Part shown: piece after piece, positions 22,243 to 34,259 of the stretch
How the letters are laid out: the number at the start of each line of letters is the position of its first letter
Position numbering within the stretch: position 1 is the first letter of the stretch
NCBI RefSeq assembly: GCF_907164915.1
Contig: NC_061862.1
Coordinates: forward strand, 140,731,913 to 140,795,912
Length of the DNA: 64,000 nt
Source: Impatiens glandulifera
Taxonomy: Eukaryota > Streptophyta > Magnoliopsida > Ericales > Balsaminaceae
Direction of reading: 5' to 3'
Position numbers and translations under genes: made by a program
Notes under the pieces: generated by a model
The model's database searches: none
What the model saw: the letters and a program-made list of their open reading frames with translations, nothing else
What the model was told of the DNA's origin: nothing

Positions 22243-23084
22243 TAATAAAATTATGTTATAATTTGTTAAAATCTTTTTCTTTTGACCAACTTTACAAGAT
22301 TATAAAAATTTAGATAAAAATTAATTATTATATTAAGAAGTCAAAAGTATTTGTTATATAAATGAGAGAGTAATAAAATTTTATTAAATTAGTAAAATAT
22401 TAAAAATTTTACTTATTTGAAAAGATTTTTTTTTATATAAACAAATATAAATTTTAGGAAATCATCTTATATATTTTTCACTCTCAAATAAAATTTGTTA
22501 ATTAATATAACATTAAATATACAATGATTAATCTTATTATTGTTATAAATTTCATTTAATATTTTAAAAAATACATTTATTAAAAATAATCTTTTTATAA
22601 TTTATTTTAAATTAATAAAGTTAGTACTTATTTATTATATATTTATATTTTTTAAAGGGTTAGAGAAACTGATATAAATTTGGTTTATTAAGTGTTCTGT
22701 CTTGCAGTAGGAAAGAATCTCAATAATAAAAAAAACATTCAATTTAAAATTACCATTAAAGAAGCTAAATACAATACTAAAAATAATTATGAAATCCAAA
22801 CCATATACATGAGAGTTTCCAAAAATAATATGTAACGATAATGATAGGCAAGATACCACTCCAATTCTATAATAAAACTTGTTATGATATGGAAAAAGAA
22901 TAGCACAAAAACGACGTAACGATAATGATATAAGTCTAATATGTACAACATAATTTATCCTATATGTTTAGTCACAACTTATATTTTGGGAGCCAAGAAT
23001 TAACAAAAACAAGACAACCTAAAACATTTTTATCCATGAAATTTCTCCGACGTAAATAAGTCGCCACGACAAGTGACTAAATTT

Positions 23085-23143
<59 letters not shown>

Positions 23144-23560
23144 CCAAAAAGAATATGACACAATTATAAATGTATGAGAAAGAAAATAGAATCTGCATGC
23201 TTTTGGTAGTGCACCAGCTTGTTTGTGGGATTTGTCAAGTTAATTTTATATATGTAATTCCCAATTAATTAAATGAGAATTAATTCTGTATCAATAAAAT
23301 TATTATTTTCTCATAGTTATTATATTTATATTTTTAAGTTAATTTTGCATAATAATATTAATTATTGAAATATACTCAATTACTCATATATACATCCTTG
23401 AAATGATTATACTTATAAATATATAACTTAAATTTGTACTAAACTTAGAAATGTGTCTTCTCTCAACTAAATTTGAACAATTTTTAGCTGAATCAGATGA
23501 CTTCTCAATAAATCTCGTGTTTTTGCAGATTTTCTTAATATTCTCTCGTTTTCAATTGAT
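22000..23560. other. very AT-rich sequence with (AT)n runs
   Basis: It contains alternating AT runs at about 22200-22238 and 23088-23141 within a strongly AT-rich background that matches 50060-51590 of copy B. No frame shows a recognisable product. It may be a matrix-attachment-like or simply decayed region. Confidence 0.4.
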
Positions 23561-24395
23561 TGAGTTTATGAAGGGAAGCTTTTGAGTCAACGAACCTACA
23601 ACTCATACATCACTCAGATTACAGAACATGGCACCCGACCTTTCCCTATCAACTAGGCAATCCAAACAAACAATAGGCTCGAAAATCATAAACCCGGGAA
23701 AGAGGAAACATTTGTATATGTGACAATTGAACAAAACTCTAGTTACCAAAAACAAAAGGAAATCAATCACAAAACATTTGTACTAGGTTCAAAATACAAT
23801 TGTTGTCTAAAGGCAACACCTGTGGAATCCTACTATAGTAAGTTTTTTTCCACACGTGAGCAATATTGATTTCGGTTTCACCTAAAGTCAAAAGTAGGTG
23901 AATAATTCAATTATACATTGTTACATCTACAATCAATCCTCAGCTCCAAATGGTGGTGGGGTTAGTTAGGTCTATAGAGAGGCTCATCTATTAAAGTTTG
24001 AGAATCACTCTCAAACATGTAACTTACCTAAATACCAGGAGCCGAAACTAGTAGTGAAGTGTGATAATTTGAAGACTATCACGTCTAATAAAGTTAGACT
24101 TCAACGTCTAACTTCACACCACGTCTATTTAGCCTTCTTAGACCACGTCTTATATAGCATAGTCTTATGCACCTGCACAAAACAAATAGACGACTTTAGC
24201 TTTATTCTAAGTGAATATCTAGCATTATTCACAATTAAACATCATTAAAATTCCGTAATGTTCATAACTAAACATCATCAAAATTTCGTTCTAAACATTA
24301 TCAAACTTCTGTTGTTTAATGTTTCACTTCTAAGTTAATTACTTCTCACTTAATTAACTCTTTTTTTTATTTTGATTTTACTTTTTCCTAACGTT

Positions 24396-24680
24396 ATGGA
24401 TCTCCGCGGCCTTATCCGGGACTCTATTGTTCTCCTACAACAGAGTATTTCCATTCTCTTTAGAGAAATAGAATCTCTCAAAGAGTGGGTGTCAGCTACC
24501 TCGACATCATCATCCCAGAACAAACTTCTTGACCAGGTCACGAAGGGTAATCTAGAGACTACAATAATCAAGGAATCATTGAGAGGGCTCAAATGTGTAT
24601 TAAGCAACTCCCTCAACACTAACAACAAGGAGCTCTTTGAAAGATCGATACAATCGGAATGTAAATTGTTGAAGTCATAG
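24396..24680 (+). pseudogene. retroelement-associated ORF, C-terminal part (copy A)
   Basis: A 94-codon frame starts MDLRGLIRDSIVLLQQSISI. After its stop, another frame continues with a charged, Gly/Ser/Lys-rich tail (RSGDDDVKNGESSKGK), so a frameshift has probably occurred. From memory this resembles the C-terminal half of a repetitive ORF family of Lamiales; the N-terminal half of that family is present at 33082-33744. It lies directly before a polypurine tract and LTR (24937 onward). Function unknown; helical with a Ser/Gly-rich end. Confidence 0.4.
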
Positions 24681-24936
24681 ACTTCCTTAAACGATCAGGG
24701 GATGATGATGTTAAAAATGGGGAAAGTAGTAAAGGAAAGCAGTGAGGGAGAAACTAGGAAGGGGAAGGTAGCAAAGCAAAGAAGTCAGATGGAGCGGGCT
24801 CAAGCAAACTACAAGGCGAGAAGATAGACAGTGAATCTTTGACTTATTTATATTTATCATTGTCTATATTTATATATTTATCTATAGTTTTTTGTGTATC
24901 ATCACTTAGTTTTAACATCATCAAAAAGGGAGAAAT

Positions 24937-26304
24937 TGTTAAATTAAGTTAAAGGGGAAATCGTTGAATTATGAAAAACGTTTTAATTGATTAAAATGAA
25001 CACGCATGGTTTTGATTAATAAATAAAACTAAGTTCAGCAATGTGTTAATACACAGGTAAAATTAAAGAAATCTGCTCTAGGCAAATGATCGTAAAAAGC
25101 TCGCCATCAGCCGAGTTGCTCAAACAGCAGAGTTACCATCAACTGAAGACTCGCTAACAGTAGAGTATTCATCAGTTAAATACTCGCTAATAATAGAGTT
25201 TTCATCAGTAGACTCACTATCAGTTGAGCTGCTCCATCAGTAGAGTTCGCCAACAATAGAGTTGTCATCAGATGAACATTTGCTATTAGCAGATTTGGTA
25301 TCAGTAGAGTCGCTCAAACAGTAGAGTTCGCTAGCATCAGAGTTCGCTGATAGCAGAGTTTCTCAAACAACAGAGTTCGCTGGCAATAGAGTGCTCAAAC
25401 AGCAGAGCTCGTCATCAGTAGAGTTTGCTAGTAGTTGAGATGATCAACAGCTGAGTATGTTATCGGCAGAGTAGCTCATCAGCAAAGCTGATCATCAGTA
25501 GAGCTCGCTATCAGATGAGTTCCACATCAGCTGAATACTTATCATGTAAGTCAAGTAGTTGAGCACTCATAAATTTCAATACGACAAAATATACAACCAG
25601 CTCTCTACTTTAACATGCAAAACGATAAACGAATATTCTATTCTCATGCGCATTAAACCTTGTACACTAGGCATACGACAAACGTACTGTTGCCACATAT
25701 TGAAAAAATGGATTCGACCGTTTTCATGACTCAAGTATAAAAAGACATCACAGAACAAATGTGGAGTGGTTTGGTTCTTTGCATGTCACTACGTTACGCA
25801 TACACGAGACGATATACGTTGAGAGACGTTAACATACACGAAAGTCACACAAGATAGTTTACTCGATAATACTTTGTATCATTTGATAATCATCTTACTT
25901 GTGTAAGTTGAACAGATAGTCGTCTATTCAACAAGATAGTATGAGAGCTAGAAGTTCAGACAGGCAAGTGTTAAGACCTGTGATCTGAGTGGGTTTATGT
26001 AGCGTCTATACAAATCAAAGTCTTCTAGTAAAATCCTTCTGGAAATAGAAGAAGGAGTGACGTATGAGTTTTTATCTCCAAACATCCATAAAATCTTGTG
26101 TTGTCTTTTCATTACTTCATTCATTCTTATATTTACTGCTTCAAATCCTGCAAGCATTTTCCGCACTTAAAACCGTTCAAGAGTTTGATACGATTTGTCC
26201 AAGAATAGAAACATATTTTCAATCCTTAACAGAATTAAAATCGCATTTAAGTGGAAATGGAACAACAATATTCAACCCCTTCTATTTAGTTTTTGATCCT
26301 AACA
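24937..26304 (+). mobile_element. LTR with U3 minisatellite (copy A)
   Basis: Directly after the polypurine-like CATCAAAAAGGGAGAAAT the sequence begins TGTTAAATTAAG and ends GATCCTAACA, giving TGTT...AACA ends as in copia-type LTRs. Inside are a minisatellite (25080-25545), a TATA box (GTATAAAAAG near 25736) and a transcribed-looking leader (AAGTTGAACAGATAGTCG, CTTCTAGTAAAATCC). The 34059-38134 element has the same layout. Length is about 1.37 kb. No partner 5' LTR is seen nearby. Confidence 0.6.
25080..25545. repeat. CAGTAGAGTT minisatellite in LTR U3 (copy A)
   Basis: Units of about 20-25 bases contain CAGTAGAGTT or CAGCTGAGTT joined by CGCTATCA, GCTCAAA or CATCAG words; roughly twenty diverged units. 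The equivalent in B is 53115-53600. It lies upstream of the TATA box at 25736, the place of an LTR enhancer. Confidence 0.65.
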
Positions 26305-28445
26305 ATTCATACCACGTATATTTGATATGCTTTTATTTTTGAAATAATGTAACATAATTTTAGTTAATTATATATTATTAAAAATAGTGTATGATGTTCA
26401 AATTTAAAAAACTAAACTATGTGAATATGATAATATATAAAATAGTTATCATTTGAGAATTATTTGTGTAAATCAACAATTTTTTTTTAATTAAGTACAC
26501 TAGCAATGACTCTACATAATCATGGTCATCCACTTTCATTAAAACACTTCCAATTAAAATCGAACTAATTATCTTTCTTAAGTCGATTCTTACCACTAAA
26601 CTATCTTAATGGGGTGTATAAATCAATAAATAAACGTTTAATTTATTATAATTACAATATACATTTTTTAATGAAATTTAAATTATTTTGTAGGTGAAGG
26701 TACCTTACCCATGAAATTATGTTCTTTTTCTATTTGATTTTTTATTATATTTTTAACATAATTTATTCACGTCTATTTTTAACTGAGATTATCAAGAAAT
26801 TCATCGAATAAAAATAGCATAAGTGTGAGTCTATTTTTAACCGAGATTATCAAGAAATTCCTCAAATAAAAATAGCATAAGTGTGAGTCTTGTCATTGAA
26901 ATTATAATTCCAATTCTACAAAATTAGCATAGAATTACATTTTTTTATCTATTATCGAAAATTATAAAATTATAATTTAATTCCAAATCTGATATTCGAA
27001 AAAAATAATAATAATAATTTGAATACATATTATCTATATTATTAATATATTAATTTGAATAGCTTATTCGTCTAGAAGTCGGTGTAGTTAAAGAAAAAAA
27101 ATAGTGTTTTGATATTTTAATTTACTAAATTAAAAAAAAAATAGTTAACTTTCTAAATTTAAAAATACGTTCAATATATTAATTTCTTATATTAATAAAC
27201 AACTTCCTAAATTCAATATATATATATAAACACAAAATGATAATTTATTAATTTAAAAAAAAAAATCGATTCTACATTTTAACTTCCTAAATTTAAAAGA
27301 AATAAATTGATTCAACACACGTTAACATGTTATAAATGATATTATAAATGATGTTAATTGGTTCATTATCAACATATTTGATATGCTTTTATTTATTAGT
27401 GTAATTAGTTTGACATAATTTTAGTTAATTATATATTATTAAAAATAGAGTATGATGTTCAAATTTACAAAACGAAACTATGTGAATATGATAATATATC
27501 AAATAATTATCGAGAATTATAGGTGTAAATCAATATTTTTTTAATTAAGGAGAACTAAGAAATAATACTTCATAGTCATGTAATTCAATTATAATCGTAC
27601 TCGTGATATTTTTGTCTTTTAAGTTGATTCTTACCACTACATTAGTGGGATGTGTAAATCAACCTTATATCTGTATAGTTTATTATAATTATAATACACA
27701 TTTCTTATAGACATTTTTTACTGAAATTTAAATTATCTTGTAATTCAAGGTACATTACACCATGATATTATGTTCTTTTTCTATTTGATTTTTTATTATA
27801 TTTTTAACATAGTTTATTCAAAGACTATTTTTAACCAAGATTATCGAGAAATTCATGAAATAAGAATGGCATATAAATGTAAGTCTTTTGGGATGTAGTT
27901 AAATCCCTATGTATTTATTGGCCAAAGTCAAATATTACATATTTTTATGTATGATTGGGTGGGTGGAATTAGAGTGCAAATTATAATTTCAATTCACAAC
28001 ATTGTTATTGAATTACATTATTATATGTGAAAAAACATAAAATTGTAATTTAATTTCAAATTTGATATTGAAAAAAAAAATATAATAAAAATAATTTGAA
28101 TATATATTATTTATATTTTTAAAATATTGATTTGAATAATTTATTTGTCTAGAGGTTGATTCTACTTAAGAAAAATAAATAGTGTTTCAACATTTTAACT
28201 TACTAAATTAAAAAAAAAAATGTTTCGACAAGTTAACTTCCTAAAATTAAAATTACAAAATATCGGTTCGACTGGTTAATTTCCTATATTAAAATACTTC
28301 CTAAATTCAAAAACAAAATATATATATATATATATATATAATTAGTTCAAAATGTTAACTTACTAAATTTTAAAAAATAAAATAGATTCTATATTTTAAC
28401 TTTCTCAATTTAAAAGAAAATACATTGATTCAACACATTTTAACT
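26305..28445. repeat. diverged tandem duplication of about 1.05 kb, AT-rich
   Basis: Two successive segments share order and wording: TTTGATATGC at 26321 and 27377, GTTCTTTTTCTATTTG at 26721 and 27772, and GATTATCAAGAAATTC-like words in both. The offset is about 1,050-1,056. The halves have diverged visibly, much more than A from B, so the event is older. Copy B has lost about 300 bases of the middle (around 55270). No gene recognised. Confidence 0.6.
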
Positions 28446-28716
28446 ATATTGTAAATGATAAAATAATAATATATTTTTGTTTAAAAAATATTGAAAAAAT
28501 AAATATTTGAAATTACAATTCCGAGATAAAAAGATTAGAATTGAGAATAAAAAAACACATTTGTTTAAATTCCTTTGGAATTCTAGTTCCAATTTCAATT
28601 CTTAATTTTAAATTGTTTATCGAACTTAAAAATTAAAATTAGACTCTCCAATTCCAATTGTATAGTTATTAAATATAGGCTTCAAGTAATTTAGTTATAT
28701 ATATAAACAATCTAGA

Positions 28717-28823
28717 ATTCGTGATTTTACTTTCGTCATAAATTTGTTGCTCCTATCAGCTTTTATTTATATATAGATAGAGGATAGGGCAACAAATTTA
28801 TAACGAAAGTAAAACCACGAATC
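28717..28823. repeat. inverted repeat, about 40-bp arms (copy A)
   Basis: The left arm from 28718 (ATTCGTGATTTTACTTTCGT) pairs with the right arm ending at 28823 (the reverse complement of GATTCGTGGTTTTACTTTCG), over about 40 bases with a few mismatches and a loop of about 25-30 bases. Copy B (56498-56603) keeps the same structure. It could be a small foldback transposon or a hairpin RNA source. Confidence 0.6.
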
Positions 28824-28839
28824 ATACGTAGTCGGTCAC

Positions 28840-29234
28840 ATGTGTAGGAGAGAGAAAATTTTAAAAAATAATAATAATTTATGTCTAAAAATATGTCTAA
28901 ATTCAATTCTAGGGTTCATTGTCTTGAACTCATTTCTCTCTTTCAACTCTCTTCGGCAAAAATCTTCTAAAACCCAAAACACTAGATTTATTCATTTAAT
29001 ATACAAAACAGAAATATTTCGACGAAATTGTATGTTTTTCATATCATTTTCAGCTTTAGTTATACAAAACATTTATTTTTATTTTGTATAATGAACCATG
29101 TTCTTCACTTCTCATTTATCAAACCTAAACTATTTTTATGTTCAAGAACCTAGTAAAGACAACGTTGCAAAAAGGCACATAAAACCCGAAAGGTATTATT
29201 ATTTATGTTGTTATGTATTCAACATGAAGAAGTC
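28840..29234. other. no gene recognised
   Basis: An 83-codon ORF is present here and at the same place in copy B, but it is rich in Asn/Phe/Ile from AT-rich sequence and has no recognisable motif; I treat it as chance. The rest is plain AT-rich sequence. Confidence 0.35.
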
Positions 29235-29460
29235 TACATACATGACCATGTTAGGGATTTTTTTGTCTCAAACATGACCTTGTTACGAATATTTTTGTCC
29301 CGGACATGACCATGTTCGTGACCAATATGTTCCGAACATGACCATATTCTGGATATTTTTGTCTCAAATATGACCATGTTCGGGACCAATATGTCCCAAA
29401 CATGACCATGTTGGGGATATTTTTATCCCGAACATGATCATGTTTGGGATTTTTTCCAGA
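29235..29460. repeat. ACATGACCATGTTCGGGA minisatellite (copy A)
   Basis: Six to seven units of about 32-36 bases: ACATGACCATGTTCGGGA followed by CCAATATGTTCCGA or TATTTTTGTCCCGA. ACATGACCATGT is nearly self-complementary and TTCGGGA pairs with TCCCGAA, so units can form hairpins. The copy B equivalent is 57015-57240. A related cluster lies outside the duplication at 60895-60960. Confidence 0.65.
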
Positions 29461-29689
29461 AAAAATCAAGTTTTTTAATGAAATCCTATTTGTAAGTTTT
29501 TTTTAATAATCAACACAAACAAAAAAAAGTAGCAACCAAACAATATAATTTTCAATTCATTTCATATATAATGTAGCAACCAAATAATGTAATTTCCAAT
29601 TCATTCCATATATAATGTTACAATATGTGTTCATCTATTTATATTTTCTCTAAATTATTGGTCAATGAAATGTAATTTTTCAGACAATT

Positions 29690-31640
29690 CATTATTAACG
29701 TTGTTCAACTATGACATCAGGATTGTCGCAAAAAAAATTATCCTCAGCGCCTCAATTACTCCCTTGAACTTGAAAAAAACAAGTTTCAGTAGATTAGTAT
29801 AAAGAAATCTCAAACAATTCATTCCTAATTGTATAAGTTACATTTTCTTTGTTAATAGGATAATTCAATCATGCTTCATCTCCTGTATATATCTCTAGTT
29901 GCCACATACAGTAGATTTCACAATCTGTTTTATTATTCGGGTCTTGTCAAAGAAATTTGAAAACGTTGAACGTGAATTCAGTTATTGAAGCGTCAATACC
30001 TAAGTCTACACTTTTCATGAAGTCCACAAAAGAACGTTTATGTTTTACCAAGGCAAGAAAAAAATATAAACATAGATGTAAAATATATAAACACTTTTAG
30101 ATAGAAAACTTTAGATAAAATCACATTAAAAAACAAAGATAAAATCAGATAAAAAAACTTAAATATGTTAATGTAGAGAAGAAAATTCTCCAGATGCTGA
30201 TGGGATGTCTCCTACTCTTGAAATTGAGAATTTGGGCATAGGCATCAATTATTCCAGAGTCCGAATAAGTTTCACTTTTCATTGAAAACATATGGACTTT
30301 GGTCAGCGTGACTCGCTCGTTGCGGAATAAAACTTCACTACAAAGAAAAATGAAAGAAACTACATCCTAATAAGAGTTAAGAAAACATAATAATAACTAT
30401 AAAGATTTCTAAAAATATTACCTTAAGTCCAAATCTGCACAAATTGACTCCACAACGAATTTATTTTGGATGTCATTTTGAACTATTTGAACATTTTGGC
30501 ATATTTCTTCGAAGTTGTTTCCATGTATGGAGAGCAAAGAGTCGGCACAGGTTTTTTTATTCATATTAGGTTGTGTTCTGATTGAGGCTTCTTTTGCTAC
30601 TACATTCTCTGCATGTTGAGGTTTTATGGCAACAGTCGTTCACCACTTCGGGTGGTGTTTCAACTCGAACATCTACGGATTGAGGATTTATGCCAGTCAC
30701 CACCACTTCGGGTACTGTTTCAACTCAAACCATCTCCCGATTCTTAATCATAAACTTCCTCTTATGTTGTGTTCTAAATGGGAGTGGGCTTCTTTTGATA
30801 CTCCAACCTCTGCGGGTTGAGGTTTCTATGGAAATAGTCTCCACCATTTTGGGTAGTGTTTCCACACGAACCTTCGTCCGAAGTTTCTTAATCTTCCTCT
30901 TTAGTTGTGTTCTCTTTGGGGCATTTTTTCCTACCTCAAACACCACTTAGGGGGGTAATTCAACTTGAACTTCTGCAGATTGAGGATCTATGTCAACCAC
31001 CACCACTTTGGGTGGTGTTTCAACTCGAACCACTACGGGTTGAGATTCTTCTATAGGGGTCGTCTTTGTGAAATATTTGTGCATGGTGTCCCTGAGAAAT
31101 TCATTTAAGTTCATAGCCTCGTGCAAGACATGGATCGAGGAATCAAATAGGACAGATAATTCATTCTATTGTTGTGTTGATGTTGCTACATCTGTCAACA
31201 CTTGTGTGGTTTTGTTATATTTTGTGCAGTTCTAGCCATTTTCTTATTTTTAGAAAGAAAAATGTTGCCACAGGGGGTTAAGAAAATAGTCTGCAAATAC
31301 ACTTAATCATTTAACCATGTGTATAACTTGTCGCCTGACGGGCTCGAACTCAAGACCTCTCAAGGAGGTTAGAAATATACACTTCTTGTTGCTGATAGAC
31401 TAAAAGAGGGGATATAGCCAGGTTTTTACAGATATAACAATAGTGTTTAATGTATTTTTAACAATTAAGGAGGTTAATACCGACGCGGCCTGAATGCTCA
31501 TCCTCTACAATCTGAGGTGGCGCCTCTGCAATCTGAGGCTCCTCTACCTCATCTACCACATGATCTGTCACCTCGTCTACCACTGTCTCAGGCTCATCTT
31601 GGTGGGTGTTTGAAAGTGGAAGGCGTCTAACATCGAATCC
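29690..31640 (-). pseudogene. Ulp1-like (C48) cysteine peptidase gene, copy A, broken
   Basis: Reading from 31640 downward gives an acidic exon (VVDEVTDHVVDEVEEPQIAE), a linker with VRVETPP repeats, a conserved block (NFEEICQNVQ, then IQNKFVVESICADLDL), SGIIDACAQIL, and a C-terminal block with TDCEIYCMWQLE, which matches the catalytic Cys motif of Ulp1/C48 peptidases. Such domains occur in plant Mutator-like and CACTA transposons as well as in SUMO proteases. Copy A shares two in-frame stops with B and adds three lesions: an extra base near 30647, TGG to TGA at 29947-29949 just before the catalytic motif, and loss of about 260 bases that hold an exon in B. Confidence 0.5.
31255..31420 (-). 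mobile_element. tRNA-derived SINE-like fragment (copy A)
   Basis: On the minus strand, GAGGTCTTGAGTTCGAGCCC (31339-31360) matches a Pol III B box (GGTTCGAnYCC) and is followed by GACAAGTTATACACATGG and a 3' body. The A-box side (CTATCAGCAACAAGAAGTG) is poor. A similar copy is at 59290-59440, and a better preserved relative is at 62480-62592. It sits between the acidic exon and the linker exon of the peptidase gene, probably in an intron. Confidence 0.5.
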
Positions 31641-32701
31641 TCCTCGTTTGAATTACATTTCATCCTACTTTTTAGCTTATTATCATTCCAACATGACAAT
31701 ATTGGAAATTTTCATTCGTAAGGTAGTTAGAGTTGGAGTTTAGAGTCTGTAACCTTATCCATGTAGCACAACTGAAACAATAATTAATATATTAGAACAT
31801 TTACCTTTACATTTGAATAAACCACCAAATTCAAGTATTAACAAAGATTACTTACAATGAGAAATGTTTGTGGTTTGTAGAAATGACTTTTTTTATTGAA
31901 CTTCCATTTCTTGCAGACATCAACTAAGCCATTAATAGTGAATTGATACCAATTCAACTTTAGGATATTATTGACATTAAATATTAATTTCAAAATTTTA
32001 TACCTGTGGAATACATTAATTGAGTAAAGGAAGTTTATACAAATTAATGATGCTTTGGAATGTAAATTTTAAGAATAAATATATATCAACATTGTTGATT
32101 ATGTGAGATCTAGAGGAAGTTGCTGACAACATAGACTACAAAGTCTATCTTAAAATTATTGTTAGTTGGCTCTGTTTTTTATAATCTTCTCCGACATTTC
32201 AGTTGTTTTAGGACCGTCATTGTTTGTTTCATTCCCCGTCGTCTCCTCCACTACCTCAATTGTTCATCATATTCGGGGTACATTGTCTCGATTCCAATTG
32301 ATTCAACAATTGTATTCTCTTATTCTTTGGATACAGTTTCAATCTCCCATTTAAGATGCCCAATACGCACTGAACATTTTCTTCATCTATTTTGACTTCT
32401 TCGTCATTGCATAGGATGATCGTACACCTACTACAGTCGAATGGACTGTAGAGAGAGTTTGCTCGAACACTTTAAAAGGTCAAGTGAAAGAAGCTCTCCA
32501 AAACCTATGGCCTTCATGACCTCTTTTTTTATGTCGGTTGTTGAAAGGATTATAAAAACCCATTGACGAGGTCCTTGTCAAGAATATGTTGTGAATAAAT
32601 TTTTTTTTATAGAGCAAAGATACCTTGAGTTGAGGGAGCGACACACCGTTGATCATTAGTTGCAATTGTTGTGGCCAGAAGTGATAAATCGATTGTTGAG
32701 G
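31641..32701. other. end of duplication copy A, weak coding traces
   Basis: It probably holds further broken upstream exons of the peptidase-type element on the minus strand (for example ESIGIETMYPEYDEQL near 32260-32310, readable only across shifts). The same sequence occurs in B at 59650-60736. Small plus-strand ORFs at 32159-32395 are shadows. Confidence 0.35.
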
Positions 32702-33081
32702 CTAAGCTTTCTTACTTTAAAAATATTTTGGGTCTTATAGACCTCAACTAATTTATTTTTTAAACATGCACAAATTGAGGGGGAAATTTGTTGATTAAAG
32801 TGTTTGGACAAACCTAGGTAGACGGATGTCTTAATCAAACTGATTGGATCAGTCGTCTAAAGAAATCACGTACTTAGACGTATTGTTGTTTAAGAAACTT
32901 GTTGTTTTAGTGTGGTTAGACGTTGTCCGAACAGATGCATGTTAGACGTTTGTAGACGAGCATGGTTAGACATCATCCAAACATATGCATGTTAGACGTT
33001 TGTAGACGTGCGTGGTTAGACATCGTCCGAGCGGCTTGCAAGCATAAGTCCTTTTATTCATTCAAGATCTGAATATAAGAA
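32702..33081. repeat. LTR-like start and 50-bp TTAGACG repeats
   Basis: A purine-rich TTGAGGGGGAAATT followed by TGTTGATTAAAG near 32789 resembles a polypurine tract and LTR start. From 32913, TGGTTAGACG-type units repeat at 32913, 32963 and 33013, exactly 50 bases apart (about two and a half units). The TTAGACG word links this stretch to the 47-bp array at 34260-35030. Confidence 0.45.
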
Positions 33082-33744
33082 ATGACCTCTTTTGATCTAA
33101 ACACTCTACAAGTACACTTCAAATTTGTGTCTTCCTCGATGATTCCAGAAATAGTTGAAATGTTCGAATCCCTTGAAATTTCCGGCCTGAGAAAGTTCTT
33201 CGATGGTCTCGTCATCATTCATAAACAAGTGGTTCGTGAGTTCTTTAAATCTGCAAGGATAATGGGCTATAGGATTATCCAGCCAACAATAAAAGGAGAT
33301 GTCGTTTCCTTCTCTGAAGAAACCTTCGCTCTATTTTTTGAGCTTCCATCGGAGGGGTTGTAAAAGTTCTCCACCTCTCCAGACGATGTCCTATCTAAGA
33401 TGAAGTTAATCTTCTCAGATACCTCCATTCCTATCGAAACTCATGGGAAGAAATCTTACCTAAAACCTGAGTTCTCCAATCTCAATGACATTATCTCTAA
33501 ATCCCTCCTGGCTAAGGCAGCCACTAATGTCTATTCCAAGAAGACTTTTGAGATGACGGTGACTATAACCAGGGTAATCACAATGAACTGGTCAAAAATC
33601 CACTTTGATAACTTGGGGAAGATGATCTCTTCTCCAAGGAAGCCAAATGAGTATGTTGATCTTCTCAACATGCTGCTCGTCTTTTTCCGAATTCATGTTG
33701 GACATGGGGTCCGCATTAAGTCTTTCCAAGTTATGGATAATTAA
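33082..33744 (+). pseudogene. retroelement-associated ORF of a Lamiales-like repetitive family
   Basis: ATG at 33082 opens MTSFDLNTLQVHFKF, followed by IVEMFESLEISGLRKFFDG, VVREFFKSARI and FALFFELPSEGL, then an in-frame TAA at 33361-33363. The same frame continues (DVLSKMKLIFSD, LNDIISKSLLAKAATNVYS, TVTITRVITMNWSKIHFDNL) to 33744. From memory these blocks match a very abundant hypothetical family in Gesneriaceae and relatives. The C-terminal half of the same family is at 24396 and 52431. It lies 315 bases before a polypurine tract and LTR, so I infer it belongs to an LTR element. Biochemical function unknown. Confidence 0.55.
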
Positions 33745-34259
33745 GGAATCTATGACTATGTCCTTAAAGTAAGAAGAGCAAAGGTCAAGAAGTCTAGGGC
33801 TCTAAGGGCACTAGGTCATTGATCTTCCCGATGATGTCAAAAAAGGGGAAAAGAATCGTCCTACAATCAAGGGAGAAGATCAGGCAAAAAGGGCTATCAT
33901 CTAGGTAATAGAAGGATAGGAGTGACCCACTTTGAGAAATTTTACTTTTAGTCTATTAATGGAAAACTTTAATTATATATGAAATCAAATTAGCTTGAAT
34001 TCTTGCTAACTTTTCTGATCTTCTAACTAAGTTTTAACATCATCAAAAAGAGGAAAATTGTTGAGTTAATTAACATGAACATAGAAAAAAAAAGTTTATT
34101 TAATCAATATTGTACTTATTTTGAGCTAACATTATTTTGATGATGTACAGATTAATTAAAATAAAATTTAGTTATGCACAAGCAAAGCTGAAGAGCTTTA
34201 TTTAAAGATTTTAAACGAATAAGACTAAACTGTGAAACTGTCCTTGTGCAGGTAAAAAT

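Larger units (their letters stand above)
10540..32701. repeat. large duplication, copy A
   Basis: From 10540 (matching 42564) to about 32701 (matching about 60736) the sequence aligns with copy B in the same order and direction, with scattered substitutions and clean indels. Copy A has the extra CACTA element (12001-13146), the extra hAT element (14013-18009), about 270 bases near 21230-21500 and about 300 bases near 27240-27530. It lacks about 1.4 kb (44688-46112 of B) and about 260 bases (57893-58150 of B). Confidence 0.9.

Noticed and set aside
28840..29091. 83-codon ORF present in both copies
   Set aside because: Conservation follows from the recent duplication; the composition is that of AT-rich non-coding DNA, and no motif is visible.
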